Below, piece after piece: positions 36,636 to 45,542 of a DNA stretch of 64,000 nucleotides. The notes under the pieces were generated by a model that had not been told where the DNA came from, made no database searches, and was given only the letters and a program-made list of their open reading frames with translations. This stretch comes from Agrobacterium tumefaciens (GTDB taxonomy: Bacteria; Pseudomonadota; Alphaproteobacteria; Rhizobiales; Rhizobiaceae): the NCBI GenBank assembly GCA_025559845.1, contig CP048469.1:1178001-1242000 (forward strand), given 5' to 3'. The stretch's first letter is position 1; the number at the start of each line of letters is the position of its first letter. Position numbers and translations under genes: made by a program.

Positions 36636-37718
36636 TCAGCGCTTCGCGTTCTGACGCTTTACGTAAGCGAGAATGGACTCTTCGTTGAGCGCACCGCGAT
36701 CTGTCAGAACGCTGTCGAAGGCCTGAGATGCCTTGGAAACGGACGCTTCCTCGGAATAGGCGGCGGCATATTTGGACGACGGCGTCGGAACGCGCAGGTA
36801 ATGACCGCCGGGATCGTTGGGCGCACGCAGGAAGTCACCGTCCGGGCGCTCGGCCAGGAACGGACCGATTTCCGGCAGAACGGCGAACTGCTCAAACGTC
36901 TGCGGCGCGCTGTTGACCAGCGGCATGGCCTGCAGGGCGGCATTCTTCTTGGAACCGACCAGTGCCGTCTGGGTCGAGCCGCTGTAAGACGGGCTGGACG
37001 CCGGAACCGGAACGAAATTCGGAGAGGCCGAAGCCACCATCACGCCGGTTGCGATCTGGCCTTCGGGTGCAACGCCTGGAGCGCGCGAGCCCTTCGGAAT
37101 GTACGAGGCCATCAGGTAAGGCATGTCATGGCCGTCGAGCGGCGCACGTCCGGCATATTGCACGCGCACATTCGCCGTGCCGGTTCTCTTCATGTCGAGA
37201 AGGTCAGCGGTCTTGCTGGAAACGTCGATCAGGCGTCCTTCATGGAAAGGACCGCGATCGTTGACGCGCACCAGAACCGACGAGCCGTTTTCCATGTTGG
37301 TGATGCGGGCATAGCTGGGCAGCGGGAATGTCGGATGCGCGGCAGACAGGTGTTCCTTGTCGTAGACTTCGCCGTTCGCCGTCAGGCGACCGTGGAATGC
37401 GGAGCCGTACCAGGATGCAAGACCGGTCTTGTTGTAGCCCGGCTCTTCCTTCGGGAAATAACGACGTCCCTTCACCGTGTAGGCGTTGCCGACCAGTTCG
37501 CGGCCGCCGCCCTTGGGGATGTTGTGGCCATCAGCCACACGCGGGCTGGCCTTCACGCCGTATTCCGATTCGGAGAAATACTCTTTGCTGCGCTTTTGCT
37601 TCGGTTTGGTTTCTGAGGTGGTCGAGCACGACGCTGCCGCAGCGCACAGCACGGAAATCGCAAGCAACTTAACGCCCGACTTGGCGTTGATGCCGAGTTT
37701 CTTAACCGGAGAATTCAA
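36636..37718 (-). CDS. rlpA: RlpA-like septal ring lytic transglycosylase, lipoprotein
   Basis: 360 residues from a TTG start (a longer frame opens at 37799). Lipoprotein signal VKLLAISVLCAAAASC. The RlpA double-psi beta-barrel spans about residues 95-180 (TGLASWYGSAFHGRLTANGE, and VRVNDRGPFHEGRLIDVS with the catalytic Asp). A Pro/Ser-rich low-complexity region follows; I do not see a SPOR domain. RlpA cleaves denuded glycan strands at the division site. GGGACAG precedes the TTG. Confidence 0.85.
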   Translation of the reverse strand: MNSPVKKLGINAKSGVKLLAISVLCAAAASCSTTSETKPKQKRSKEYFSESEYGVKASPRVADGHNIPKGGGRELVGNAYTVKGRRYFPKEEPGYNKTGLASWYGSAFHGRLTANGEVYDKEHLSAAHPTFPLPSYARITNMENGSSVLVRVNDRGPFHEGRLIDVSSKTADLLDMKRTGTANVRVQYAGRAPLDGHDMPYLMASYIPKGSRAPGVAPEGQIATGVMVASASPNFVPVPASSPSYSGSTQTALVGSKKNAALQAMPLVNSAPQTFEQFAVLPEIGPFLAERPDGDFLRAPNDPGGHYLRVPTPSSKYAAAYSEEASVSKASQAFDSVLTDRGALNEESILAYVKRQNAKR

Positions 37719-37879
37719 ATCGTCTGTCCCACGCTGCTTGCAGGTCGGTGAACCGCACCCTCTTTTACTTCGATTGCATTGCCCCTGCCATCGAAGCACC
37801 TAACAGTCGTTTAATCTTGTGCATAACGTGGCGAAAATGCGAACGACTTCTGCAAAATCGATAAAATTGTAACGAACGT

Positions 37880-38010
37880 GGTTAATGAAGTGTTGCAAAA
37901 TGAACCACCTTCGCGGTGGGGCAATCTGCGTAAAACGCTTTTATTACAGCGGTTTAGTCGGAAAATTGGTGTAAAGACACCCGATCCCGCCAATCCGGCG
38001 GGATTTTTGC
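37880..38010 (+). ncRNA. Candidate small RNA ending in an intrinsic terminator
   Basis: On the plus strand three stem-loops follow one another: CCACC-ttcgc-GGTGG (about 37902-37918), GGTGT-aaag-ACACC (about 37967-37981), and a terminator ATCCCGCC-aatcc-GGCGGGAT with TTTTTG (37984-38008). No plus-strand gene lies upstream to need this terminator, and the neighbours are both on the minus strand. That is the usual signature of a trans-encoded sRNA. The 5' end is a guess. Confidence 0.35.
37984..38008 (+). terminator. Intrinsic terminator without an upstream plus-strand gene
   Basis: Perfect 8-bp stem ATCCCGCC/GGCGGGAT, 5-nt loop, followed by TTTTG on the plus strand. Confidence 0.75.
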
Positions 38011-38042
38011 GGCATACATGGCCCGGATTGGCCTGAAATGCC

Positions 38043-38225
38043 TTATTTCGATGTCGCGGCGTGCAGACGGGCCACCAGATAGTCGTAGCTTTCCATCACC
38101 TGCACACGGTCGTTCGGTCCACGAACGATCATCGCGCCCTGTGCCAAAGGCAGGATCTGCAGCACGTGATCGAAGTTGATTGCAAACTTCTGACTGTTGC
38201 CAACAGCGGTGACTTCAATCCACAT
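38043..38225 (-). CDS. Small hypothetical protein, 60 aa
   Basis: Short, all-beta-looking protein starting MWIEVTAVGNSQKFAINFDHVLQILP and ending in a helix (VMESYDYLVARLHAAT). The pattern of a beta-strand, a Val/Ile-rich turn and a final helix resembles FlbD-like small proteins, but identity is too weak to name it. Coding support comes from its regular composition and the terminator at 38008 ending before it. Function unknown. Confidence 0.6.
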   Translation of the reverse strand: MWIEVTAVGNSQKFAINFDHVLQILPLAQGAMIVRGPNDRVQVMESYDYLVARLHAATSK

Positions 38226-38342
38226 AAATAGCCCCTTCGAGAATCATATTTCCGAAGGATTTTATAAAGGCAGGATTGAAACTCTCAACCGCTTATCGAT
38301 GCTTGTCAGACAACGAATTGGCTGCCGCAGCGCCGCCAGCCA

Positions 38343-38612
38343 TCACGTCTTCGCCAGTTGCCAGATCAGCCCTGCCGCCAGCACGGCCGGCACGGCGAAC
38401 ACCACGAGCAGGATCGGCAGTTCCTGGGCAATCGTGTAGCCGGCTTTGGTCACCCCAACCGTCAGGTTGACGAGCGACATGACCAGCCACACGGGCACGA
38501 ACCATTTCGCCCCGGTGACGATGCCAGCGGTATCGCCACCCCAGAGTTTGCCGAACAGGGCAAACAGACCCAACAGAACCGCGCCGCCACCGATGACTGA
38601 TACCATGTGCAT
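38343..38612 (-). CDS. Small three-helix membrane protein, 89 aa
   Basis: Three hydrophobic segments: VSVIGGGAVLLGLFALFG, VPVWLVMSLVNLTVGV and LPILLVVFAVPAVLAAGLIW, separated by short loops. No named family recognised. It lies 67 bp downstream of the SDR gene on the same strand and may be cotranscribed with it. Confidence 0.65.
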   Translation of the reverse strand: MHMVSVIGGGAVLLGLFALFGKLWGGDTAGIVTGAKWFVPVWLVMSLVNLTVGVTKAGYTIAQELPILLVVFAVPAVLAAGLIWQLAKT

Positions 38613-38679
38613 GTCTTGCCCTCGCCCTTTGCCCTCTTGAAAAACGCGGCCTGCCGGATGGACAGACCGCGCCGTGATG

Positions 38680-39453
38680 TCACTTGGTGGTGTAACCGCC
38701 GTTGACCAGAATGGTCTGGCCCGTCATCCACCAGCCATCGGAAACCATGAAGCGGATATAGGGCACGATATCGGCGATATCGGTCAAGCCGGTCTTCGAA
38801 AAACCGGAAAGTGCGGCGGCGGTCTTGTGGTAGGCCACGGCATCCGCGCCTTCAGCGGGGTAGAAGAATGGCGTGTCCATCGGCCCCGGCCCGATCGCGG
38901 TCACCGAGATACCGCGTTCGCCGAACTCCTTGGAGGCGGCACGGGTAAAATGCTCCACGGGCGCCTTGGTGCCGGCATAACTCGCATAGAATGGCGTATA
39001 GGCGCCAAGCAGCGAGGTTACCAGCGTCACCAGCTTGCCGTTGTCGTTCAGGTGCTTCCCCGCTTCCTTGATGAAAAAGAAGGCCGTCTTGGCGTTGACC
39101 GCGCTCATGTCGTCATATTCGGCCTCGGAGATATCGAGGATCGGCTTTTTCAGGACCTTGCCGACGGTGTTGATGGCGATGTCCGGCCGGCCGATGGCGG
39201 CGACCGCATCGGCAAACAGCCGTTCCATCGCGCCCGCACTCGTCAGGTCTGCCTGAAGTGCGACAGCCTCGGCACCGGCCGCCTTGATGGCCGCCACCGT
39301 TGCCTCGGCATCCGCCTTGGTGGCGGCGCTGTTATAGTGGATAGCGATGGCCTTTGCGCCATGCGCGGCCAGATCGCGGGCAATCAGTCCGCCCAGGTTT
39401 TTCGCGCCGCCTGCGATGATAACGGTTTTGCCCTTGATGCTGTGATCGGTCAT
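38680..39453 (-). CDS. Short-chain dehydrogenase/reductase (SDR)
   Basis: 257 residues. Rossmann NAD(P)-binding motif IIAGGAKNLGGLIARDL (TGxxxGxG variant starting AGGAKNLGG), NTVG in place of NNAG, and the catalytic region TSLLGAYTPFYASYAGTKAPVEHF with Ser-Tyr-Lys. Closest in style to fabG-like dehydrogenases. Substrate unknown. Divergent from a LysR regulator (137 bp between starts), which probably controls it. Confidence 0.9.
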   Translation of the reverse strand: MTDHSIKGKTVIIAGGAKNLGGLIARDLAAHGAKAIAIHYNSAATKADAEATVAAIKAAGAEAVALQADLTSAGAMERLFADAVAAIGRPDIAINTVGKVLKKPILDISEAEYDDMSAVNAKTAFFFIKEAGKHLNDNGKLVTLVTSLLGAYTPFYASYAGTKAPVEHFTRAASKEFGERGISVTAIGPGPMDTPFFYPAEGADAVAYHKTAAALSGFSKTGLTDIADIVPYIRFMVSDGWWMTGQTILVNGGYTTK

Positions 39454-39590
39454 GGGTGGCCTCCTTTGCCAATGGGCGGCCGCATTGCGACCGCTTTCAT
39501 GCAGAAACCATATCGTCTAGGATTGGCCGATAAAGGCAGTCGTTCTGACATCACTTGTCAGGAAATCCGCACAATAAAGGTGCCCGCATC

Positions 39591-40493
39591 TTGGACCGTA
39601 TCGACCTCTTCCGCATCTTTGCGCGTGTTGTTGAATGCTCCAGCTTCACCCGCGCCGCCGATATGCTCGGCGTGCCCCGGTCCTCGGTCTCGGCAGCGGT
39701 GCAGGAGCTGGAAGGACGTGTCGGCGCGCGGCTGCTTCACCGCACCACGCGCAGCGTTTCACCCACACAGGATGGCGTTGCCTTCTATGAACGCTGCCAG
39801 CGGGTCATCGCCGATGTAGAGGAGACGGAAAACCTCTTCCGCCAGACGGCGGCACAACCATCCGGCCGTCTCCGGATCGACGTGCCGGGCCGCATCGGCC
39901 GGCTGATCATCGCGCCTGCCCTGCCCGGCTTTCTCGATCTTTACCCGCAGATCGACATCGATCTCGGTGTCACCGACCGGGCCATCAACCTGATTGAAGA
40001 CAGCGTCGATTGTGTTCTGCGCGTCGGGCCGTTGCGCGACTCCGGGCTGATTGCACGACCGATCGGCAGATTGCCGCTCATCAATGTTGCGAGCCCCGAC
40101 TATCTCGCCCGGTACGGAAAGCCGCAGACACCTGACGATCTTGAACGTCACTGGGCGGTGAATTACGCCTCACCCTCCAGCGGCCGGGTCGAGGATTGGG
40201 AGTGGATGGAGGACGGTGTGTTGCGTACCAGAGCCATGCGCGGCCGCGTCACCGCCAACAGCGCCGAAGCCTATATCGCCTGCGCACTCGCCGGTCTCGG
40301 CCTGATCCAGATCCCGGCTTATGACGTGCGCGCCCACCTGGAGGCCGGTGAACTGGTCGAAGTCATGCCCGGCCACCGTGCCGAAGCCATGCCCATGGCC
40401 CTGCTCTACCCCCACCGCCAACACCTCTCCCGCCGCCTGCAGGTCTTCGCAGACTGGCTGGAAACCCTGCTCAAACAGCAGCTTCTGGCTTAG
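39591..40493 (+). CDS. LysR-family transcriptional regulator
   Basis: 300 residues from a TTG start (LDRIDLFRIFARVVECSSFTRAAD) behind AAAGG; another TTG at 39555 would add 12 residues that do not fit the family. The HTH is MLGVPRSSVSAAVQELE. The substrate-binding domain follows (about residues 90-290). It belongs to the DmlR-like group by its RIDLFRIF start and LHRTTRSVSPTQDG. Divergent from the SDR gene. Confidence 0.88.
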   Translation: MDRIDLFRIFARVVECSSFTRAADMLGVPRSSVSAAVQELEGRVGARLLHRTTRSVSPTQDGVAFYERCQRVIADVEETENLFRQTAAQPSGRLRIDVPGRIGRLIIAPALPGFLDLYPQIDIDLGVTDRAINLIEDSVDCVLRVGPLRDSGLIARPIGRLPLINVASPDYLARYGKPQTPDDLERHWAVNYASPSSGRVEDWEWMEDGVLRTRAMRGRVTANSAEAYIACALAGLGLIQIPAYDVRAHLEAGELVEVMPGHRAEAMPMALLYPHRQHLSRRLQVFADWLETLLKQQLLA

Positions 40494-40511
40494 GCAGACG
40501 GATGTGAAGTA

Positions 40512-41426
40512 TCACGCGCCCGGACGCCGAGAGCTGCTGCTCGCCAGATCGCACATCGCGTCGATCACCACCTCGGCGAATGGATCGGGCAGGTCGTGGC
40601 CCATGCCCTCCACCGGCATGTAGCGCGCACCGGGGATCGAGGCCGCCGTTTCCTCGCCGCAGGCGGGCAGGATCAGCGGATCATCCGTTCCGTGAATGAC
40701 GAGTGCCGGTGCCGTGATTGTTGCCAGACGGGCCCGCCGGTCGCCTGCCACGGCCATTGCAGCAATCTGGCGCGCAACGCCGGCGGGATCGTGGCTGCGC
40801 CTTGCCTCTTCCATCAGGATTGCCGCAAGCGATGCCTCGTCGAACGGACAGGCCGTTCCGGCGATCTTCCGCGCAAAGGCAAGCCGCACCGCCAGAAAGC
40901 CATCGGGATCGACAGCGGGATCGGGCGCCGGGCGCATCATCATCGCCATCACCTCGGGCGCGGCCTGCGGCAAGGCCGGGTTGCCGGTGCTCGACATGAT
41001 CGAGGTGAGAGACAGGGTCCGCGCGGCATTCTCACTCGCCATGATCTGCGCGATCATGCCGCCCATCGAACGTCCCGCGACATGCACCCGCTTGATACCG
41101 AGCGCATCCAGAAGCCCGATTGCGTCTGCTGCAATGTCATCAAGCCTGTAGGGCACGACGGGTTGGCCTCCGGCCATCAGCGTGGATGCCAGTGCGGCGA
41201 AATCCGGCACGGCAGAGCTGGTAAAATGCGTGGAGCAGCCGGCATCCCGGTTGTCGAAACGGATGACCCGGTAGCCCCTCGCCGCCAGCCCTTCGCAAAA
41301 GCCTGTCGTCCAGCGGATCATCTGCGTGCCAAGGCCCGAAATCAGCAGGAACGTTTCATCACCTGGGTTGCCGAAACTCTCCCAGGCAATCTCGATGCCA
41401 TTGGCCTTGGTGATCGTCAGGGTCAT
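40512..41426 (-). CDS. Alpha/beta-hydrolase fold protein
   Basis: 304 residues. Oxyanion region LLISGLGTQMIRW, then FDNRDAGCSTHF, nucleophile elbow VAGRSMGGMIAQIMA, acid TDDPLI, and His near MGHDLPDPF. The VIRFDNRDAGCST pattern is typical of RdmC/aclacinomycin methylesterase-like hydrolases of unknown substrate in rhizobia. The start overlaps the DUF2239 gene's stop by four bases. Confidence 0.88.
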   Translation of the reverse strand: MTLTITKANGIEIAWESFGNPGDETFLLISGLGTQMIRWTTGFCEGLAARGYRVIRFDNRDAGCSTHFTSSAVPDFAALASTLMAGGQPVVPYRLDDIAADAIGLLDALGIKRVHVAGRSMGGMIAQIMASENAARTLSLTSIMSSTGNPALPQAAPEVMAMMMRPAPDPAVDPDGFLAVRLAFARKIAGTACPFDEASLAAILMEEARRSHDPAGVARQIAAMAVAGDRRARLATITAPALVIHGTDDPLILPACGEETAASIPGARYMPVEGMGHDLPDPFAEVVIDAMCDLASSSSRRPGA

Positions 41427-42034
41427 GTCTCACTCGGTCCGTTCGTGGCATCGACTGGCGCAAAGGCGAGCTGCAACGCGTAAGCCCTGATATCGTCAGG
41501 CCAGGTGGCGATGAGCCCTTCCAGCGCATTCAGGTCATCGGCAAACAGAGCGCGTGTCGCGTCCTCGTAACCGGGCAGATCCCCGGCCATGGCGTGCATG
41601 AACCGATAGGCGGCCTCTTGTGAAAGCCGCTTCTGCTGGCGTGGCTGGGTTGCCTTGCGGGCATTATCCACCAGACGACGCAACGCCGCAGAGGCGCCGC
41701 CGGGCTGCGCCGCCAGCCACTCCCATTGTCGCGGCAGCAATGTCACCTCGCGGGCGACAACGCCGAGTTTCGGTCGCCCCCGGCCCTTCTGGTCCTGCGC
41801 CTCCCCTGATATCTCCGGTGCCTGCGACATCTGCCGCAGACGCTTCACCACCTCTGTTTCACTGCCGCGAAGATCAAGGTCGATGATGCGGCCCGTCGCA
41901 TCGTCAAACACCAGCACGCTGTCCGCCGCGTCACCGGCGCGTTTCAGCGAAACGGCTACGTCCGCAAGAGCGCCCTTTGCCATCATCCTATGGCCGGAAA
42001 ATGCTGTGCAGGATTTGGTCTGGGGATCGGGCAT
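41423..42034 (-). CDS. DUF2239 protein
   Basis: 203 residues from the ATG at 42034. The DUF2239 pattern is clear: CTAFSGHRMMAKGALADVAVSLKRA, VFDDATGRIIDLDLRGS, VVAREVTLLPRQWEWLAAQPGGASAALRRLVDNAR and ATRALFADDLNALEGLIATWPDDIRAYA. Function unknown; the family often sits beside hydrolases as here. A longer frame reaches back to 42337 but overlaps the aldehyde dehydrogenase promoter and is not favoured. Confidence 0.85.
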   Translation of the reverse strand: MPDPQTKSCTAFSGHRMMAKGALADVAVSLKRAGDAADSVLVFDDATGRIIDLDLRGSETEVVKRLRQMSQAPEISGEAQDQKGRGRPKLGVVAREVTLLPRQWEWLAAQPGGASAALRRLVDNARKATQPRQQKRLSQEAAYRFMHAMAGDLPGYEDATRALFADDLNALEGLIATWPDDIRAYALQLAFAPVDATNGPSET

Positions 42035-42066
42035 GTCGCGCTCACTCAACTGGATGTGCGGATTAA

Positions 42067-42104
42067 TACCCGGGTATAATTTTCCCGTCAATTCTATCCG
42101 GGTA
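42067..42104 (+). promoter_or_regulatory. Operator-like direct repeats and -10 box, aldehyde dehydrogenase promoter
   Basis: TACCCGGGTA (42067-42076, a perfect palindrome) is repeated as TATCCGGGTA at 42095-42104, 28 bp apart. A perfect TATAAT overlaps the first copy (42075-42080) on the plus strand. The spacing suits two dimers covering the promoter of the aldehyde dehydrogenase gene or the divergent DUF2239 gene. Confidence 0.45.
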
Positions 42105-42186
42105 AAAACAGACGCGTGGAAAACTGCCTCTCGTGGCATCAGCGGACGGATGCTATGAACCATGCAAAGCCCAGGGGTTGGATGCC

Positions 42187-43623
42187 ATGACGCAAGCCGC
42201 AGAAATAACGTTGGATATGATGAATGTGCTGGAGCGTCAGCGCCTCGCGTTTCTGCAGGATGGCCTGCCCGATCTTGCACTGCGCAGGGCGCGGCTCTCA
42301 CGGCTGCGCGCTGCCGTTCTTGCCCATCGTCGGGCAATTGGCGATGCCATTTCCCAGGATTTCGGCCATCGCTCGCACCACGAAACCGATCTGATGGAAC
42401 TGGTCGGCGTTATCCAGTCGATCGATTATCTCAGCCGCAACCTGCCCCGCTTCATGAAACCGGAGCGGCGTCATGTCGATATCCTCTATCAAGGCGGGCA
42501 TGCCTCCGTGGCCTATCAGCCAAAGGGTGTCATCGGCATCATGGCGCCGTGGAACTACCCGTTTTCGCTGACGATGATCCCGCTTGCCACGGCCCTTGCC
42601 GCCGGCAATCGCGCCATGCTGAAACCATCCGAACTGACGCCGCGCATCAGCGAATTGATCCGCGCCATACTGGCAGAGGCATTCCCCGCCGAGGAGGTCT
42701 CGGTCGTGCTGGGTGGGCCGGAAGCCGGTGCCGAATTCAGCCGCCTTCCCTTCGATCATCTGCTGTTTACCGGAAGCACGCAGGTCGGCCGCATGGTCAT
42801 GAAGGCCGCCAGTGAAAACCTCGTGCCGGTCACGCTGGAACTGGGCGGCAAAAGCCCCGCCATCATCGCACGCGGTCACGTCGACAGGCACACGCTCGGA
42901 AGTCTGGTGTTCGGCAAACTCTCGAACGCCGGGCAAACCTGCGTTGCCCCGGATTACGCCCTCGTGCATGCGGAGGATCTGGATGCCTTCGTGGCGGGAT
43001 ATGATGGCACCGTCGCCAGCGCCTACCCCGATGGTCCGACGGGCAAGGATTTCACCTCCATCATCAGCGACCGGCATTATCAACGCCTCACGGGCCTGAT
43101 CGAAGACGCACGACAGAAAGGCGCCCGCATCCTCGAGGTCGGCGTCAAACCCCAGTCCGCTGCCGACAGGCCCAAAACCCTTGCGCCCACGCTCATCCTC
43201 GAGACGACCGACGACATGGCCGTGATGCGGGAGGAAATCTTCGGGCCGATCCTGCCCGTGCGGACATGGCAAACCATCGATGAGGTCATCACCCACATAA
43301 ACGCCCGCCCCCGCCCGCTGGCGCTCTATTATTTCGGCAAGCAGGATGCCGATTGCGAAACGCTGCTCAGCGCCACCACATCAGGCAATGTCGGCATCAA
43401 CAACACCATGATCCACGTCGCCCAGGACGACCTCCCCTTCGGCGGCATAGGCCCAAGCGGCATGGGCGCCTACCACGGCATAGAAGGCTTCCGCACCATG
43501 AGCCACGCCAAAGGCATCTTCACCCAAAGCCGCTGGAACCTCCCCAAACTGCTCCGCCCACCGTTTGGCAGACTGGCAGATGCGTCCTTGGCGTTTTTGC
43601 TGGGGCGGAGGGGTGGCGCGTAG
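42187..43623 (+). CDS. NAD(P)-dependent aldehyde dehydrogenase (coniferyl aldehyde dehydrogenase-like)
   Basis: 478 residues. ALDH motifs: IMAPWNYPFSLTM, NRAMLKPSELTPR, LFTGSTQVGRMVM, the active-site Glu in LELGGKSPAII and the catalytic Cys in NAGQTCVAPDY, followed by EEIFGPILPV. The short class without a long N-terminal extension, together with RISELI and PFGGIGPSGMGAYHG, fits the coniferyl aldehyde dehydrogenase group (CalB). Oxidises an aromatic or aliphatic aldehyde. The last ordinary chromosomal gene before the accessory region. Confidence 0.9.
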   Translation: MTQAAEITLDMMNVLERQRLAFLQDGLPDLALRRARLSRLRAAVLAHRRAIGDAISQDFGHRSHHETDLMELVGVIQSIDYLSRNLPRFMKPERRHVDILYQGGHASVAYQPKGVIGIMAPWNYPFSLTMIPLATALAAGNRAMLKPSELTPRISELIRAILAEAFPAEEVSVVLGGPEAGAEFSRLPFDHLLFTGSTQVGRMVMKAASENLVPVTLELGGKSPAIIARGHVDRHTLGSLVFGKLSNAGQTCVAPDYALVHAEDLDAFVAGYDGTVASAYPDGPTGKDFTSIISDRHYQRLTGLIEDARQKGARILEVGVKPQSAADRPKTLAPTLILETTDDMAVMREEIFGPILPVRTWQTIDEVITHINARPRPLALYYFGKQDADCETLLSATTSGNVGINNTMIHVAQDDLPFGGIGPSGMGAYHGIEGFRTMSHAKGIFTQSRWNLPKLLRPPFGRLADASLAFLLGRRGGA

Positions 43624-43845
43624 ATCGCGAGGGCAGGATAGCGGGATTTGATATCTGCTTGATGGTTACTTCGATCTTGGCGTAACCGATCTTACGCAAT
43701 AAATACGCGTCAAGAAATGTCCGTGGTTGCCTTAATGGCTCGCAACTGAGCCGTACCAATATGACTGAGGCGATGGCTTTCTTTCAATTTGCTTGACACC
43801 ATGATCTCCGATAGAACCGGCTTCACAACCTTTTGTGCTTAAAAG

Positions 43846-44715
43846 ATGAATATGTTTCCGATTATCGAAGTCGACAACGAGATTGAGGTGATTGAGTATC
43901 TCGGCACGAAGGAAAAGTTTTGGTTTAGACGCCAAGGCGAACTTCACCTTTTGAAATTTGGCCGAGAGGGTACCGGAGAAAACTGGGCCGAGAAAATCGC
44001 TTGCGAATTATGCGGCTTATTGAATCTCCCACATGCTCACTACGATCTCGCGCAACATTTGGGTCGCCAGGCGGTACTCACCCCTAAAATGAATGAAGAG
44101 GGTAGCCGTCTTGTTTTAGGAAACGAAATTATCGGCTCAGCAGGTAAGGCAGACAATGATGGCGCGCGCTTTTACAAATATCGCGGACACACGGTGAGGC
44201 GTGTCATCGCTGCTCTAACTAAATTCACTGATGATCCAGACGTTAGCATTAAATATTTTATTGGTTACCTACTTTTAGATGCATGGATTGGAAATGGTGA
44301 CCGTCACAACGAAAATTGGGGGGTTGTGGTAAACCCAAAAAGGCGCACTATCACACTCGCACCAACGTTTGATCACGCATCAAGTCTAGGTCGCGAACTT
44401 TCTGACGAGACACGCGTGAGGCGTCTTGAAACGAAGGATAAGCGTGCTGACGTGCAAGCATATTCCGCAAAGGCGCGCTCAGGTCTGTATGGCGACCAAT
44501 CCGACGACCGACCACTATCCCCTTATGATGCGTTTCGACAGGCGGGCGTTGCAGGGAAAGATCATATCGAATTTTGGCTGAGTGAACTGGAAGCGATTCC
44601 GGAAGTCAAAATTGAACAGTTGTTCGATCGAATACCAGCAGAGTTTATTAGTCAGGAGGCTTCGGCCTTTGGGAAAGCTCTACTAACCATAAACAAAAGA
44701 AGACTGTTGGGATGA
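43846..44715 (+). CDS. HipA-like serine/threonine kinase
   Basis: 289 residues, AT-richer than the neighbours. The kinase core of HipA/PI3K-like proteins is present without the HipA N-terminal domain: an ATP-binding Lys (LHLLKFG, K37), the catalytic loop WIGNGDRHNENWGVV (Asp152, Asn157) and the metal-binding Asp in PTFDHASSLG (Asp176). This is the HipA_C or CtkA-type arrangement. HipA kinases phosphorylate a protein such as GltX and arrest growth. The partner gene overlaps its stop codon (ATGA), implying joint function. No hipB-like helix-turn-helix antitoxin is adjacent. Confidence 0.8.
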   Translation: MNMFPIIEVDNEIEVIEYLGTKEKFWFRRQGELHLLKFGREGTGENWAEKIACELCGLLNLPHAHYDLAQHLGRQAVLTPKMNEEGSRLVLGNEIIGSAGKADNDGARFYKYRGHTVRRVIAALTKFTDDPDVSIKYFIGYLLLDAWIGNGDRHNENWGVVVNPKRRTITLAPTFDHASSLGRELSDETRVRRLETKDKRADVQAYSAKARSGLYGDQSDDRPLSPYDAFRQAGVAGKDHIEFWLSELEAIPEVKIEQLFDRIPAEFISQEASAFGKALLTINKRRLLG

Positions 44716-45542
44716 ATGTTGTGAGGACATTTTTTATTCACTGGCAAGACCCAGAAACACGAAGATGGATTCCTGTGGCTAAACTCATCCAAGCCGATAA
44801 TCTCTTTGTTTTCGGCTACACAAAAGGTGCACGTTTATCTGAAAACTTCCTGCCATTCGGAAGTATGCACGACCTAGATTCTTTGTACGTGTCCCATGAA
44901 TTATTTCCGATGTTTGCAAATCGGGTGATGAATGAGAAGCGGCCCGAGTACCAGCAATACATGCGATGGGCAGATCTATCCCCAAGCACTTCTGACCCTA
45001 TCGGATTGATGGCGCGAATTGGCGGTGTGCGCGCAACCGATGGGTTGCAGGTTCTCCCTGTGCCAGAACCGGGCGCCGATGGAAACTACAAAAGCGTGTT
45101 CTTCGTCCATGGGATTAGCCATCTGTCATTGTCGTCTCAGCAAGCCGTTAGTACGCTGAAAAAAGGTGATCAACTATATCCACTTCTTGATATCCATAAT
45201 CCAATTGACGCGAACGCAGTTTGCCTAAGAAGTGGTGACCCGGCATCATTGGTTGGCTACTGCCCAAGGTATCTTGCTCCAGACATGAAGTCACTCGCTG
45301 ACAGTGTTGGGGCAAACATGAAGTTTAGCGTCCGGGCGGTAAATCAAGATGCCCCAGCTCAGTTTAGGCTATTGTGCGAGGTCACATGCAATTGGCCTGA
45401 AGGTTTTGTTCCTTGTGATACGGAAGAGCATCAACTTAATCGGTCGATCAAAATTAACGAACTGATCAAGCTCGTTGACCAATCTGAGCGGGCTCACTCT
45501 CCAGCACGTACATCATGGCCTCAAGCGAGAAGTATGATGTGA
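44712..45542 (+). CDS. HIRAN-domain protein with HipA N-terminal-like part
   Basis: 276 residues. Residues about 1-115 resemble the HipA N-terminal subdomain in motif order (FVFGYTKGARLSENFLPFG, then FPMFANRVMNEKRPEYQQYMRW). Residues about 128-225 form a HIRAN domain (GISHLSLSSQQAVSTLKKGDQL, DIHNPIDANAVCL and SLVGYCPRYLAPDM). HIRAN binds DNA ends or damaged DNA in other proteins. It starts four bases inside the kinase gene's end. The pair would then be a split HipA: kinase in one chain, N-subdomain plus HIRAN in the other. The C-terminal 45 residues are unassigned. Confidence 0.75.
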   Translation: MNVVRTFFIHWQDPETRRWIPVAKLIQADNLFVFGYTKGARLSENFLPFGSMHDLDSLYVSHELFPMFANRVMNEKRPEYQQYMRWADLSPSTSDPIGLMARIGGVRATDGLQVLPVPEPGADGNYKSVFFVHGISHLSLSSQQAVSTLKKGDQLYPLLDIHNPIDANAVCLRSGDPASLVGYCPRYLAPDMKSLADSVGANMKFSVRAVNQDAPAQFRLLCEVTCNWPEGFVPCDTEEHQLNRSIKINELIKLVDQSERAHSPARTSWPQARSMM

